From the NCBI RefSeq assembly GCF_001279695.1, contig NZ_LGDD01000120.1, forward strand, positions 124,001-188,000: a stretch of DNA of 64,000 nucleotides. Direction: 5' to 3'. The notes below the pieces were generated by a model. It ran no database searches. It was not told the DNA's origin and saw only the letters and a list, made by a program, of their open reading frames with translations. Positions 37,024 to 45,319 of this stretch are shown here, in pieces. A program made the position numbers and the translations under genes. How positions within the stretch are numbered: position 1 is the first letter of the stretch; each line of letters opens with the position of its first letter. The DNA is from Streptomyces sp. WM6378. GTDB taxonomy: Bacteria; Actinomycetota; Actinomycetes; Streptomycetales; Streptomycetaceae.

Positions 37024-37040
37024 TTAGGTTAGCCTCACCT
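37024..37040. promoter_or_regulatory. Iron box (DmdR/IdeR type)
   Basis: TTAGGTTAGCCTCACCT lies 3 bases before the CopD-like start codon and matches the actinobacterial iron box TTAGGTTAGGCTCACCTAA at 16 of 19 positions across the full box. DmdR1/IdeR with Fe2+ binds such boxes and represses the gene when iron is plentiful. Confidence 0.85.
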
Positions 37041-37043
37041 CTC

Positions 37044-38210
37044 ATGAATCTCGTTCACCTGGCCGCCTCGGCCGGCTACACCACGCCCCCGCTCTGGCGG
37101 ATTCTCACGAAATCGGGCTATTTCGCAGGCTTGTCCGGGGCCATCGGCGCCACAGTGACGTACGCGGCGACAGTCCGCCCGGCACTGCGCGCGCCGGGGA
37201 ACGAGCAAGGTGACATCGACGTGCTGCGTCGGCGGTCGGCGACTTACCTGGCGTGGGCCGGGGTCGTGCTGCTGGTGACCGGGTACCTCCAGCTCGCCGG
37301 CCGCGTGGCCCGGGCCGGGAAGGGCATGCCGTTCGGCGAGGCGCTCGCGCCCGGGAACATCTGGGACTTCCTGCGCGCACCCGCGACGAAGGGCGCATGG
37401 GTGGCCCAGGGAACGATCTACATCGTGCAGAACGTGGTCCTGGTAGTGGCGGCCGCGACACTGATCGCGCTCTTCCTCCCCCGCGCTCGAAGACACCTCG
37501 ACCTCCTCGCTCTCACCGCCCTCCCCCTCTCGCTGGCGGTGTCGCTCGTCGCGGCCGTACCCGCCACCGTGCCCAAGGACGCGGAGAAGGCGATCGACCT
37601 CGTATGCGACCAGGTCCACATCGTGAGCGGCACGGTGTGGATCGGCGGCCTGGTGATCCTCGCCGTGCTCGCCACGGCCCGCGGCCGCCTCAGCGAGAGC
37701 GCCGGCGCCCTGTGGGCAGACCTGTGGCGCCGCTTCAGCCTCGTGGCCCTGATCTGCGTCGGCGCCGTGCTCACCTCCGGACTGTGGATGAGCTGGAAGC
37801 ACGTCGGCGGCATCGGGCAGCTGTGGAACACGAGTTACGGTCTCTTCCTGCTCATCAAGATCGCGTTGGTGCTCGGCATGGTCACGGCCGGAGGCGTCAA
37901 CCAGTTCTGGCTGATGCCCCGCATCGCCCAGGCCCGTCGCGCCGACGCCAAGGCACCCCTCCTGCACCTGACGCTGCGTCACTTCCCCAAGGTCGTATGG
38001 GCCGAGGTCGCCCTGGGAATCGCCGTCCTGGCCGTGATCCCCTTCCTCAGCGGATCGGCCCGCTCGGAGGCGGGCAGCGCGCCGGCCGTCACGAGCGGCA
38101 GCATCATCACGGTGGGCGCCGCCCTGGTCCTCACGCTCGCGGCGTCCCTCTACATCACGGCTAGGACGTCGGACGCCCTGGCCCGGCGCGGAGACCCGGC
38201 TGTGGCCTGA
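37044..38210 (+). CDS. CopD-family membrane protein under iron control
   Basis: The 388-residue product has about eight to nine membrane helices (for example LSLAVSLVAAVPATVP, WIGGLVILAVLATARG, LVALICVGAVLTSGLWMSW, LLIKIALVLGMVTAGGVNQFW) and matches the CopD family, linked in other bacteria to copper uptake. Histidines at CDQVHIVSGTVWIGG and the FLLIK helix are typical. The ATG at 37044 lies 3 bases after an iron box, with no Shine-Dalgarno sequence, so it may be leaderless and is very likely derepressed under iron limitation. A role in iron, heme or copper handling is inferred. Confidence 0.85.
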   Translation: MNLVHLAASAGYTTPPLWRILTKSGYFAGLSGAIGATVTYAATVRPALRAPGNEQGDIDVLRRRSATYLAWAGVVLLVTGYLQLAGRVARAGKGMPFGEALAPGNIWDFLRAPATKGAWVAQGTIYIVQNVVLVVAAATLIALFLPRARRHLDLLALTALPLSLAVSLVAAVPATVPKDAEKAIDLVCDQVHIVSGTVWIGGLVILAVLATARGRLSESAGALWADLWRRFSLVALICVGAVLTSGLWMSWKHVGGIGQLWNTSYGLFLLIKIALVLGMVTAGGVNQFWLMPRIAQARRADAKAPLLHLTLRHFPKVVWAEVALGIAVLAVIPFLSGSARSEAGSAPAVTSGSIITVGAALVLTLAASLYITARTSDALARRGDPAVA

Positions 38211-38238
38211 TCCCGTACGCGGGTGGTTGAACACCTGA

Positions 38239-38272
38239 TGGGGCCGACCGCCAGAAGGGACGGCCGGCCCCA
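38239..38272 (+). terminator. Terminator after the CopD-like gene
   Basis: Inverted repeat TGGGGCCG / CGGCCCCA with an 18-base loop region that can extend partly, between two convergent genes. Confidence 0.65.
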
Positions 38273-38331
38273 CGGAGTCGGGTGCAGAGCGGTGGAGTTG
38301 GTGCGGTTCCGCCGGGTACGGCCCGTCGCGC

Positions 38332-39060
38332 TCAGAGAAGCCCCAGATCGCGGAGTTCCTTGTGCAGGTCGGTGCGGCCCGAGTCCAGCGGAGGGGCGGG
38401 GCGCCCCGCGCCCGACACGGCGGTGGGACGGCGACCGTCACGCAGCAGATAGGCACCGACCATGCCGCCGACCAACCCACCAAGGTGCGCCAGCCAGCTG
38501 ACGCCGGGCGTGCCGGGGACGGCGACCGTCACCATGTACGCGAAGGACGCCGCCATCACCAGGCCGATGAGCGTGTCGACGAGCCGCCGGTCGAACAGGC
38601 CGCGCAGCACCACGTATCCGAAGTAGCCGAAGATCACTCCGCTGGCGCCCACCACGAGGGTGTCGCTGCCCTGGAAGAGCCAGACGGCGAGGCCGCTGGT
38701 CACCGCGACGAGCAGGGTCAGCCACAGGAAGCGGACGACACCGCGGTACGCCGCCAGGAACCCGAAGACGAACAGGGGCCCGGAATTGGCCTCGATGTGG
38801 TCCCAGCCGAAGTGCAGGAACGGTGCGGCCAGGATGGCTCCCAGCCGGCTCGGGTCGTGCGGGACGACTCCGAAGTCCATATCCAGGCGGTAGTCCGACA
38901 GCCAGTTGACGAGTTGCAGGGCCCAGACGGCCACCATGAATCCGAACATGACGAAGAACGCCTTGCGCGCCTCCGCGATCATCTCCTCGGCGCTCCGCTG
39001 CCCCGTCCGATCCCACCCCTGCAGCAGCCTGCCCACCGAATGCGCCCCCTTGTGACCCAC
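38332..39060 (-). CDS. Rhomboid-family intramembrane serine protease
   Basis: The 242-residue product has six membrane helices. The catalytic serine lies in VVGASGVIFGYFGYV (GxSG) and the histidine in SWLAHLGGLVGGMVGAYLL; the HIEANSGPLFVFG segment supplies the oxyanion-side HxxxN. It cleaves transmembrane substrates inside the lipid bilayer. The GTG at 39058-39060 (VGHKGAHSVGRLL) is chosen by comparison with usual streptomycete starts; ATGs at 39096 and 39108 are alternatives, and none has a strong SD. The C-terminal tail is cytoplasmic and polar. Confidence 0.88.
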   Translation of the reverse strand: MGHKGAHSVGRLLQGWDRTGQRSAEEMIAEARKAFFVMFGFMVAVWALQLVNWLSDYRLDMDFGVVPHDPSRLGAILAAPFLHFGWDHIEANSGPLFVFGFLAAYRGVVRFLWLTLLVAVTSGLAVWLFQGSDTLVVGASGVIFGYFGYVVLRGLFDRRLVDTLIGLVMAASFAYMVTVAVPGTPGVSWLAHLGGLVGGMVGAYLLRDGRRPTAVSGAGRPAPPLDSGRTDLHKELRDLGLL

Positions 39061-39202
39061 CGCTCGAACACTTAGAGAAGCATGGTAAACCCGCATGAAA
39101 TGCCGCATGAACGGGTGACTCGGGCGGGCAACGGGCGACTCGGGCGGGCCAAGCTCCGGGCGCCGTGCTCTGGCTGCGACCCCGCCCGTCAGCGGCAGGT
39201 GG

Positions 39203-40297
39203 TCACCGCTGATCGGGCCGGAGCACGGTGGTCCTGAACGCACCCCCTTCGGCCGCAGCATGGGCAACGGCCTCATTGGCCTCACCCAGGGCGAATTCCG
39301 CAACGTCGTACTCGGTCAGGTCCAGGAGGCCGGACCTGATCAGTGCGATCAGTCGGGCGACGGCCCCCGCCGGGTACATCCACCGGCCCCGGACCGTGAT
39401 GCTGTTCCGCATGAGCCACGGGTAGGGCAGGTGGAGGTCCTCGCCGCCCTGCATGCCCACGCCTCCCATCAGGACGACCCGGCCGAACTCGCGGACGGTC
39501 ATCGCGGCGGTCCGCACCGGGGTCGGCCCGGCGCCGGGCGGGAGCAGGTCGAGTACGCAGTCGATCGGGCCCGGGGCCGCCCGGCGCATCCGTTCACCGT
39601 CCTCGTCCTCGTCACCGGTGAGCCGTACGGGCCGGACCCGTGAGCCGAAGCGGCGTACCAGGTCGTCAAGGACCTTCTCGTTGCGGCCGGGCGCCACCAC
39701 GCAGCCCGCCCCCATCGCCAGGGCGACTTGGACGGCCCCGCTGCCGAAGTAACCCGTCGCGCCGCTGACAAGGACCGTCTCGCCTGCCCCCAGCTCCGCC
39801 GCGAGGAAGCCTCCGTACGGCACCAGGAGCGGTCCGAGTGCGCACCAGCGTCCGGCGTCCGCGGCGTCGATCTGGCCGATCGGGATCGCGTTCTCGGTCG
39901 GGATCAGCATCTGCTCGGCGAAGGGGCCGTGGCGGAAGTGCCGCTGCAGGCGCAGGCCGCCGTCACCGCGCGCGCTCAGGCCCTGGAGCGTGACGTCCGG
40001 GGTCCGCGCGTCGTCGCGCGAGCGCACGGTGGGATCGCAGAACACCCAGTCGCCGACGGTCAGCCGCGTCGCGTCGGGACCGACCGCCCGCACCCTGCCG
40101 ATCGCCCCGACCCCCGGCACGAGTGGCAGTTGGAGCAGGTATCCGCGCTCGCCGCTCAACACCTCGCCCATATAAGGGAGTACGGAACTCGCCACGACAT
40201 CGACCACCACCTCCCCCGTGCCGAGGACCGGGTCCGGCAGTGTCTCGACCACCAGCGGTGATCCGAACGCCTTGAGCAGTGCGGCCTTCATGGTCAT
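39203..40297 (-). CDS. Medium-chain (zinc-type) dehydrogenase/quinone oxidoreductase
   Basis: The 364-residue product has a GroES-like N-terminal domain (LVPGVGAIGRVRAVGPDATRLTVGDWVFCDP) and a Rossmann domain with VLVSGATGYFGSGAVQVALAMGAG. The usual zinc-ligand Cys-His set is not evident, so it is closer to quinone oxidoreductases than to true alcohol dehydrogenases. The ATG at 40295-40297 follows GGGAAGG; a longer ORF to 40570 is not supported. Substrate unknown. It stands alone, leftward, 173 bases from the VOC gene. Confidence 0.85.
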   Translation of the reverse strand: MTMKAALLKAFGSPLVVETLPDPVLGTGEVVVDVVASSVLPYMGEVLSGERGYLLQLPLVPGVGAIGRVRAVGPDATRLTVGDWVFCDPTVRSRDDARTPDVTLQGLSARGDGGLRLQRHFRHGPFAEQMLIPTENAIPIGQIDAADAGRWCALGPLLVPYGGFLAAELGAGETVLVSGATGYFGSGAVQVALAMGAGCVVAPGRNEKVLDDLVRRFGSRVRPVRLTGDEDEDGERMRRAAPGPIDCVLDLLPPGAGPTPVRTAAMTVREFGRVVLMGGVGMQGGEDLHLPYPWLMRNSITVRGRWMYPAGAVARLIALIRSGLLDLTEYDVAEFALGEANEAVAHAAAEGGAFRTTVLRPDQR

Positions 40298-40470
40298 GGC
40301 CCTTCCCTGGAGATCTCTGGAGTGGGACCAGCGTGGCAAGTCCTCCCGCCCGCATCCAGGAGTGGGATCGTCCTGGGACTGCCAGGCCCCTGCCTCGGGC
40401 AGTGCTGTGACCGCATCGGTTCGCCGGGTTGGGGTCCGTTCCCGCCCGCGAGGTGAACGAGGAGGCCGAT

Positions 40471-40869
40471 TCAGCCGGCGAGCCTCTCGATCGCGGCAGG
40501 TGTGACGGGCGTGAAGAAGTTCACGAGGTTGCCGTCGGGGTCGCGGAGGAGGAGTGAGCGGTTGCCCCACGGCATCGTGGTGGGCTCCTGGACGAACTCC
40601 TGGACGTGGGCGGTTAGGTTGTGCGCGAGGCCGTCCACGTCGTCCACCCGGAATTCGAGGATGACGCTCCGGTTGTCGGCCGGGTGCGCGGCGCCCGGCG
40701 CGAACATCGGGACGGTACGGGTGCTGCCGATCGCGAGGGTGGCCGTGGCGGTCCTGAGTTCGGCGAAGTCCTCGGTGGACCAGCTCGCCCGCACGCCGGT
40801 CGCGTGCTCGTAGAAGTCGACGAGGCGGGTGATGTCATCCGTGATGACACGGATCGAGACGAAGTCCAT
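40471..40869 (-). CDS. VOC (glyoxalase-fold) protein
   Basis: The 132-residue product is a vicinal oxygen chelate domain: MDFVSIRVITDDITRLVDFYEHATG at the start and FVQEPTTMPWGNRSLLLRDPDGNLVNFFTPV at the end, the glyoxalase/bleomycin-resistance pattern. It may bind or detoxify a small electrophile or antibiotic. It is divergent from a WYL regulator with a palindrome between, so it is probably that regulator's target. Confidence 0.88.
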   Translation of the reverse strand: MDFVSIRVITDDITRLVDFYEHATGVRASWSTEDFAELRTATATLAIGSTRTVPMFAPGAAHPADNRSVILEFRVDDVDGLAHNLTAHVQEFVQEPTTMPWGNRSLLLRDPDGNLVNFFTPVTPAAIERLAG

Positions 40870-40922
40870 GGGTGGTCTCCCTGGGTGAGTGCGTGGGGGC
40901 TTCCAGTCGCACGCTACGACCG

Positions 40923-40947
40923 ATACCGGGCAGAACCCGCCCGGTAT
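40923..40947. promoter_or_regulatory. Inverted repeat ATACCGGG-N9-CCCGGTAT
   Basis: Two perfect 8-base arms (40923-40930 and 40940-40947) lie between the divergent VOC and WYL genes, 19 bases before the WYL start. It is the likely operator of the WYL regulator. Confidence 0.65.
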
Positions 40948-40965
40948 TCGCGAGAGACTCCGACC

Positions 40966-41976
40966 ATGCCCCGACCCACCGCCCGCGTACTCGCCCTGCT
41001 GGAACTCCTGCAGTCCGGCGGCGTCCGCAACGTCGCCGAACTCGCCGATCAGCTCGGCGTGGACGAGCGCACGGTGCGGCGCTACGTCCAGCACCTCATC
41101 GATCTCGACGTGCCCGTCGAGTCGGTGCGCGGCCGGTACGGCGGCTACCGGCTGGCCTCCGGCTTCCGCATGCCTCCGCTCATGCTGAGCGACGACGAGG
41201 CGCTGGCCGTGCTCCTCGGTCTGGTCGCCGGTCAGCGGGCCGGCCTGATGACGAGCACCGGCGCGGCGAGCGAGACTGCGGCGGCCAAGGTCCGGCGGGT
41301 CCTGCCCGCGCGGCTCGGCCGCCGGCTCGACGCCGTGCTCGACTCGCTGGCCTTCACCGCCCCGCCCGGCGAGTCGGTCGCGCCCGAGAGCACGGTCCTG
41401 CTCACGATCGCCGACGCGGTGCGCCACCACCGGCCGGTCTCGATCCGGTACGCCGCCGCCGACGGCCGGCGCAGCGAGCGCACCCTGCACCCGTACGGGC
41501 TCGTCGCCCACTCGGGCAAGTGGTACGTGACGGGCACGGATACCGCGATCGGCGAGGACCGGACGTTCCGGCTCGACCGCGTCGCCGACGCGAGGACCCT
41601 GCCGGGCTCGTTCGTGCCGCCCGCCGCGATCGATCCGGCGCAACGCGTCCTGTCCGGGCTCGCCACGGCTCCGTACCGGCACGAGGTGACCCTGCGGATC
41701 CAGGGAACGGCCGAGCAGATCCGCGCCCGGCTGCCCGCCGGCCTCGCCGGCCTGACGGAGTTGCCGCCCGCGAGCAGCGCGGACGCGTCGGCCGGGCCCT
41801 GGTTCCGAGTCGAGCTGCGGGTGGAGCGGCTCGACTGGCTGCCGGGTGAACTCGCCGCGCTGGACCGGCCGTTCGTCATCGAGCGACCGGACGAACTCCG
41901 CGGTCTCGTCGCCGCCCTCGCCGACCGGCTGGCCGATTCAGCCCGACGGCTCGGCGGCGACGGGAGTCATCAATGA
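40966..41976 (+). CDS. YafY-type HTH/WYL regulator
   Basis: The 336-residue product has an N-terminal winged helix (ALLELLQSGGVRNVAELADQLGVDERTVRRYVQHLIDL), a WYL domain (HRPVSIRYAAADGRRSERTLHPYGLVAHSGKWYVTGTD) and a C-terminal WCX-like extension (GPWFRVELRVERLDWLPGELAAL). WYL proteins respond to nucleic acids or small ligands; in this compact single-gene form they usually control a neighbouring VOC gene. Start is the ATG at 40966; the ORF upstream of it is a shadow. Confidence 0.9.
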   Translation: MPRPTARVLALLELLQSGGVRNVAELADQLGVDERTVRRYVQHLIDLDVPVESVRGRYGGYRLASGFRMPPLMLSDDEALAVLLGLVAGQRAGLMTSTGAASETAAAKVRRVLPARLGRRLDAVLDSLAFTAPPGESVAPESTVLLTIADAVRHHRPVSIRYAAADGRRSERTLHPYGLVAHSGKWYVTGTDTAIGEDRTFRLDRVADARTLPGSFVPPAAIDPAQRVLSGLATAPYRHEVTLRIQGTAEQIRARLPAGLAGLTELPPASSADASAGPWFRVELRVERLDWLPGELAALDRPFVIERPDELRGLVAALADRLADSARRLGGDGSHQ

Positions 41977-42025
41977 CCTTCCGGAAGAGACCTGAGAGCG
42001 TTCGGCGGGTCCTCCCGTCGGGCCC

Positions 42026-42499
42026 TCACGACCAGAGCTGGTAGACGTTCCCGTCGTTGCACTCGTGCGTGTAGACCTGATTCTTGTCGTTGGCGTCGAG
42101 GCATTCGCCGGTGGCCACGTTCTGCAGCTTCCAGCCGTCACCGGTGTTGAGCTCGCGCCAGCGCTGGTAGTCGTTCTGGCCGCTGCTGCAGGCCTCGACG
42201 TAGGCGTCGTGGTCGGTGTACCCGGCGAGGCAGGACCCCGGCACCTCCGCCAGCCGCTCGATCCAGACATTGCCTCCGACGTTGACGTCGTGCCACTTCG
42301 CGGCGCCGAACGAGCAGGGGTAGAGACCCACGTTGTTCCAGCCGAAGTGGTGGTCCCACATGCCGGTGAGACAGCCCCCGCCGTTCTTGTGGTTCCACAC
42401 GACGTCACCGTCCGCATGGGCCGCGGCACTCGCCCCGACGACCAGGAGCGGCGCGACAAGTGCCGCCCCCAACACACGCCCAATACGCTGCCGAATCAC
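42026..42499 (-). CDS. Secreted lectin-like (ricin-type) protein A1
   Basis: The 157-residue product has a signal peptide ending SAAAHA and a mature part of about 130 residues with ricin-type traits: repeated CL...C segments and QxW-like ends (YQRWRELNTGDGWKLQNVATGECLDANDKNQVYTHECNDGNVYQLWS). The GTG at 42497-42499 has GGGAA seven bases upstream. It is a tandem duplicate of the next gene (42541), sharing the C-terminal CNDGNVYQLW. Small secreted beta-trefoil-like lectins bind sugars. The exact ligand is unknown. Confidence 0.8.
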   Translation of the reverse strand: MIRQRIGRVLGAALVAPLLVVGASAAAHADGDVVWNHKNGGGCLTGMWDHHFGWNNVGLYPCSFGAAKWHDVNVGGNVWIERLAEVPGSCLAGYTDHDAYVEACSSGQNDYQRWRELNTGDGWKLQNVATGECLDANDKNQVYTHECNDGNVYQLWS

Positions 42500-42540
42500 T
42501 TCAGTTCCCTTTCGTTGTGGTGGTCTTGCGGCAGGTCGTC

Positions 42541-43005
42541 TCAGTACCAGAGCTGGTAGACGTTCCCGTCGTTGCACTCGTGCATGTAGACGGAGCTCCC
42601 GTTGCTGTCGAGGCATTCGCCGGTCTGCCGGTTCCGCAGCTTCCAGCCGTTACCGGTGTCGATCTCGTCCCAGCGCTGGTAGTTGTTGCCGCTGCAGGAC
42701 TCCGTGTAGACGTCGTGGTCCGTGTAAGCCGTCATACAGAAGTTGGTCTTGCCCGAGACGGTCTCCAGCCAGCTTCCGTCGCCCTGGTGCACGTCGTGCC
42801 AGAAGGGGACGGTGTTGTGGCAGCTGTCGATTTCGACGTCGTCCGGCGTGCCGGCCCAGTTGTAGTGGGGCTCCAGGCACTTGTTGTCCGGCTTGTGGGT
42901 CCAGTGGACGTCCGAGTCGGCGTGAGCCGCCGCGCTGGTCGCCAGGACGAGGAGCGGAGCGAGCACCATCGTTCCGACCGCCTGAGCTACGCGCTTGACA
43001 CGCAT
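42541..43005 (-). CDS. Secreted lectin-like (ricin-type) protein A2
   Basis: The 154-residue product has a signal peptide (VLAPLLVLATSAAAHA), then a domain closely related to the 42026 gene product: TDHDVYTESCSGNNYQRWDEIDTGNGWKLRNRQTGECLDSNGSSVYMHECNDGNVYQLWY. The two genes are 41 bases apart and probably cotranscribed. The upstream region contains GGGA-TCCC motifs also seen before the two lectin genes near 48 kb. Confidence 0.82.
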   Translation of the reverse strand: MRVKRVAQAVGTMVLAPLLVLATSAAAHADSDVHWTHKPDNKCLEPHYNWAGTPDDVEIDSCHNTVPFWHDVHQGDGSWLETVSGKTNFCMTAYTDHDVYTESCSGNNYQRWDEIDTGNGWKLRNRQTGECLDSNGSSVYMHECNDGNVYQLWY

Positions 43006-43408
43006 GTCTGATCCCCCTGTTTCGGATGGCTACGGATTACGGTCCCGACTCACCCGGAGCCCGGACCAGGTGGGCGCCGACTCCCGGCCTGACGACCCAC
43101 TCCTCAACGGTATGCAGCCACCCACGGCTGAGCCGTACTCAAAGGTTCCCGGGAAACGTCCCACCGTCATCCCACCGACCTGACCTGCGACTTGGGACAC
43201 CGGGCATGCGCGTTCCCGGGACGTCCCGCGACGCCACGCACTCCAACTCACGGATGGAGTAAGGGAATTACCATGTCTACGAGCCATCGGGCTGGACCGC
43301 CGCGTCCTGCGAGCCGGGCATCCGCACCCGGGACGGCCTCACGCCGTACACGGGTTGGCGGCCTGGAACCTGATACCGCTTGAGCGCCACAGCCACCAGG
43401 ATGTACGG
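43006..43408. other. Intergenic region with GGGA-N-TCCC motifs
   Basis: No ORF with coding character. It holds two inverted repeats of the type GGGA-N(2-4)-TCCC at 43151-43162 and 43218-43227, each preceded by TTCCC, which recur upstream of the lectin genes at 48 and 49 kb. Promoters for the leftward lectins and the rightward gene must lie here. Confidence 0.5.
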
Positions 43409-43930
43409 GTGAACCAGGTGACCATCAGCGAAGAAGACCGCCGGGCGCTCGGACTCTGGGCCGCCGAGTGCGTGGAGCACGCGCTGCCCCTCTTCGAGGC
43501 GAAGGCCCCCTCGGATGCCCGCCCTCGCGAGGCGATCGCGGGCGTCCGGGCCTTCGTACGCGAGGGGAAGCGGACCGGTCGACTGCGGGCCGTGGCCTGG
43601 GCGGCGCTCGCAGCTGCCCGAGACGTGGACGACCCGGCCGCCACAGCCGCCGCCCGCGCCGCGGGCTACGCGGCGGCGACCCCGTACATCCACCCCTTGG
43701 CCACCCCGCACCAGTCGAGGCACGCGCTCGCGCCCGCGGTGTACGCAGCTCGCGCGAGCGAGCTGGCGACGGGCGACGACGCCGCGGTCGGTGACGAGGA
43801 GATCCAACGGGCGATCAGCCTCGCCCCACCGGAAGTCCGCGAACTGCTACGCCGACTGCCACCGCGCGGCCCCGGCCGCAGCCGCCTGGACACGCTCTAC
43901 TACGAGCTGGATGCGGCCCTTCGTAGCTGA
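43409..43930 (+). CDS. Putative immunity-protein-like (Imm-5 type) alpha-helical protein
   Basis: The 173-residue product is Ala-rich and helical: LGLWAAECVEHALPLFEAKAPSDARPREAIAGVRAFVREGKRTGRLRAVAWAALAAARDV, a pattern annotated as putative immunity protein in streptomycetes. It may protect against a polymorphic toxin, but no toxin gene is adjacent. The GTG at 43409 follows AGGATG. The function is unverified. The next 200 bases hold nothing recognisable. Confidence 0.6.
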   Translation: MNQVTISEEDRRALGLWAAECVEHALPLFEAKAPSDARPREAIAGVRAFVREGKRTGRLRAVAWAALAAARDVDDPAATAAARAAGYAAATPYIHPLATPHQSRHALAPAVYAARASELATGDDAAVGDEEIQRAISLAPPEVRELLRRLPPRGPGRSRLDTLYYELDAALRS

Positions 43931-44128
43931 ATGGGCGAACGTGACGGCGGGCCGGGGCATCGACGTCCGTCGCCTGTTCCCCTCCCCCAACAACTCGTGG
44001 CGAACGCCCAGTTGGTGCGGGTGCCGGGAGGGAGGCCCTTCGCCGGGCAACCTCCGCAACGCAGCACCGCAGCCACCCCCGGGGCCCGTTGAGTCCCCCA
44101 CCGATCCCGGCCCCGTACCGTGTGGCGC

Positions 44129-44474
44129 ATGGTGCGAGTGAGGGTCATGGACGACGCGGATGTCCCGGCGGTGGCCGAGATACGGGTGCGGGGGCTGGCA
44201 CATCGGAGTGGGGCGGGCTCTCCTAGCCGCCGTCCACGAGGCCGTTGATCCCCGGGCCGCCGTCGATCTGTGGGTCCTGCGGGACAACGCCCGTGCCCGC
44301 CGCTTCTACGAACTCGCCGGGTACGCCCCGGACGGCGCCGAGGAGCAGGAGGACTACGACGGAGTCCCCGTCACCGAACTCCGCTACCGGCGGGCACCTG
44401 CCGGGCCACCAGGACGTCCGGTCAGCCGTCAGGCGCGGCAGCGCAGCATCTCGAAGGACGGGTTGGCCCGGTAG
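44129..44474 (+). pseudogene. Decayed GNAT acetyltransferase with internal deletion
   Basis: An ATG at 44129 begins MVRVRVMDDADVPAVAEIRVRG, a GNAT N-terminus. Within about 60 bases the frame breaks, and in another frame the C-terminal half continues: GVGRALLAAVHEA...DLWVLRDNARARRFYELAGYAPDGAEEQEDYDGVPVTELRYRR, the acetyl-CoA-binding and closing strands. The middle of the domain (about 70-80 residues) is missing. The tail runs into the convergent methyltransferase gene. It is therefore a remnant, not a working enzyme. Confidence 0.75.
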
Positions 44475-45175
44475 TCCGCCCAGAAGTCGGCGCCGTACGC
44501 GGCGATCCCGGCGGGCGACACCTCGGTCGGCACCCACGTGATCTCGCTGAACCCGGCCTTGGCCAGGCACGTTTCGAACACCTCGCGGCGCGCCAGGCCG
44601 GATGTGAACGAGATCGGCGCACCCTCCAGCAGTGCGGTGACCTTCACCCGGGGCCCGGTGCCGGACTCTTCACCCGTCAGCTCGGTGAGGAACCCGTACG
44701 GGCGCGGCGACGGCCCGGAGAAGTCGTAGTCCGGCGTCTGGTGGAGCATGAAGAACTCGCCTCCGCTCTTCAGGCTCTGGTGCACCTTGCGACACAGGTG
44801 CTCGAACTCGGGGACGGTTTCGGCGTAGTTGAGCAGCATCACCGCGGTGGCCACGTCGAAGCGTTCCTCCGCCAGTGACAGGTCGGCCACGTCGCCGACC
44901 TGGTAGCGCACGCCCAGTGGGTCGGCCTGCTCGATGCCCGTCGCGGCGGCGATCATCTCGCCGGAGATGTCGATGCCGAACACGTCCGCCGCGCCGCGCC
45001 GCTTCAACTCACGGCTGTAGAAGCCGGTGCCGCAGGCCAGGTCGATCACCTTCTTGCCGGTGACGTCCCCGACCAAGCCGAGGAAGCTGGGCGCTTCCAC
45101 GTACTGGGCCAGCGGCAGGGCCTTGAACCCCTCGAACGCCTCGCCGATCTCGTCGTACGTCTCCTGCGCGCTCAT
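44429..45175 (-). CDS. Class I SAM-dependent methyltransferase
   Basis: The 248-residue product shows motif I VIDLACGTGFYSRELKRRG, the acidic loop VFGIDISGEMI and motifs LLNYAETVPEFEHLCRKVHQSLKSGGEFFML. It would methylate a small molecule. GGGAGGAG lies before the ATG at 45173-45175 (MSAQETYDEI); the ORF extension to 45274 is not supported. The gene's 3' end overlaps the readthrough of the GNAT remnant. Confidence 0.88.
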   Translation of the reverse strand: MSAQETYDEIGEAFEGFKALPLAQYVEAPSFLGLVGDVTGKKVIDLACGTGFYSRELKRRGAADVFGIDISGEMIAAATGIEQADPLGVRYQVGDVADLSLAEERFDVATAVMLLNYAETVPEFEHLCRKVHQSLKSGGEFFMLHQTPDYDFSGPSPRPYGFLTELTGEESGTGPRVKVTALLEGAPISFTSGLARREVFETCLAKAGFSEITWVPTEVSPAGIAAYGADFWADYRANPSFEMLRCRA

Positions 45176-45319
45176 CGAGCACTCCTCCCGTTTTTGCGGT
45201 GTCCTGTCCCGGACACCGGCAGTCTCTCCACACTCGGCGGCAGGCCCGTACTGGCAGAAGCTACGAAAGATCACGCTGTGGGGACGGTGGTCACACGAAC
45301 GCGGGGCCGTCGGCCGGCC

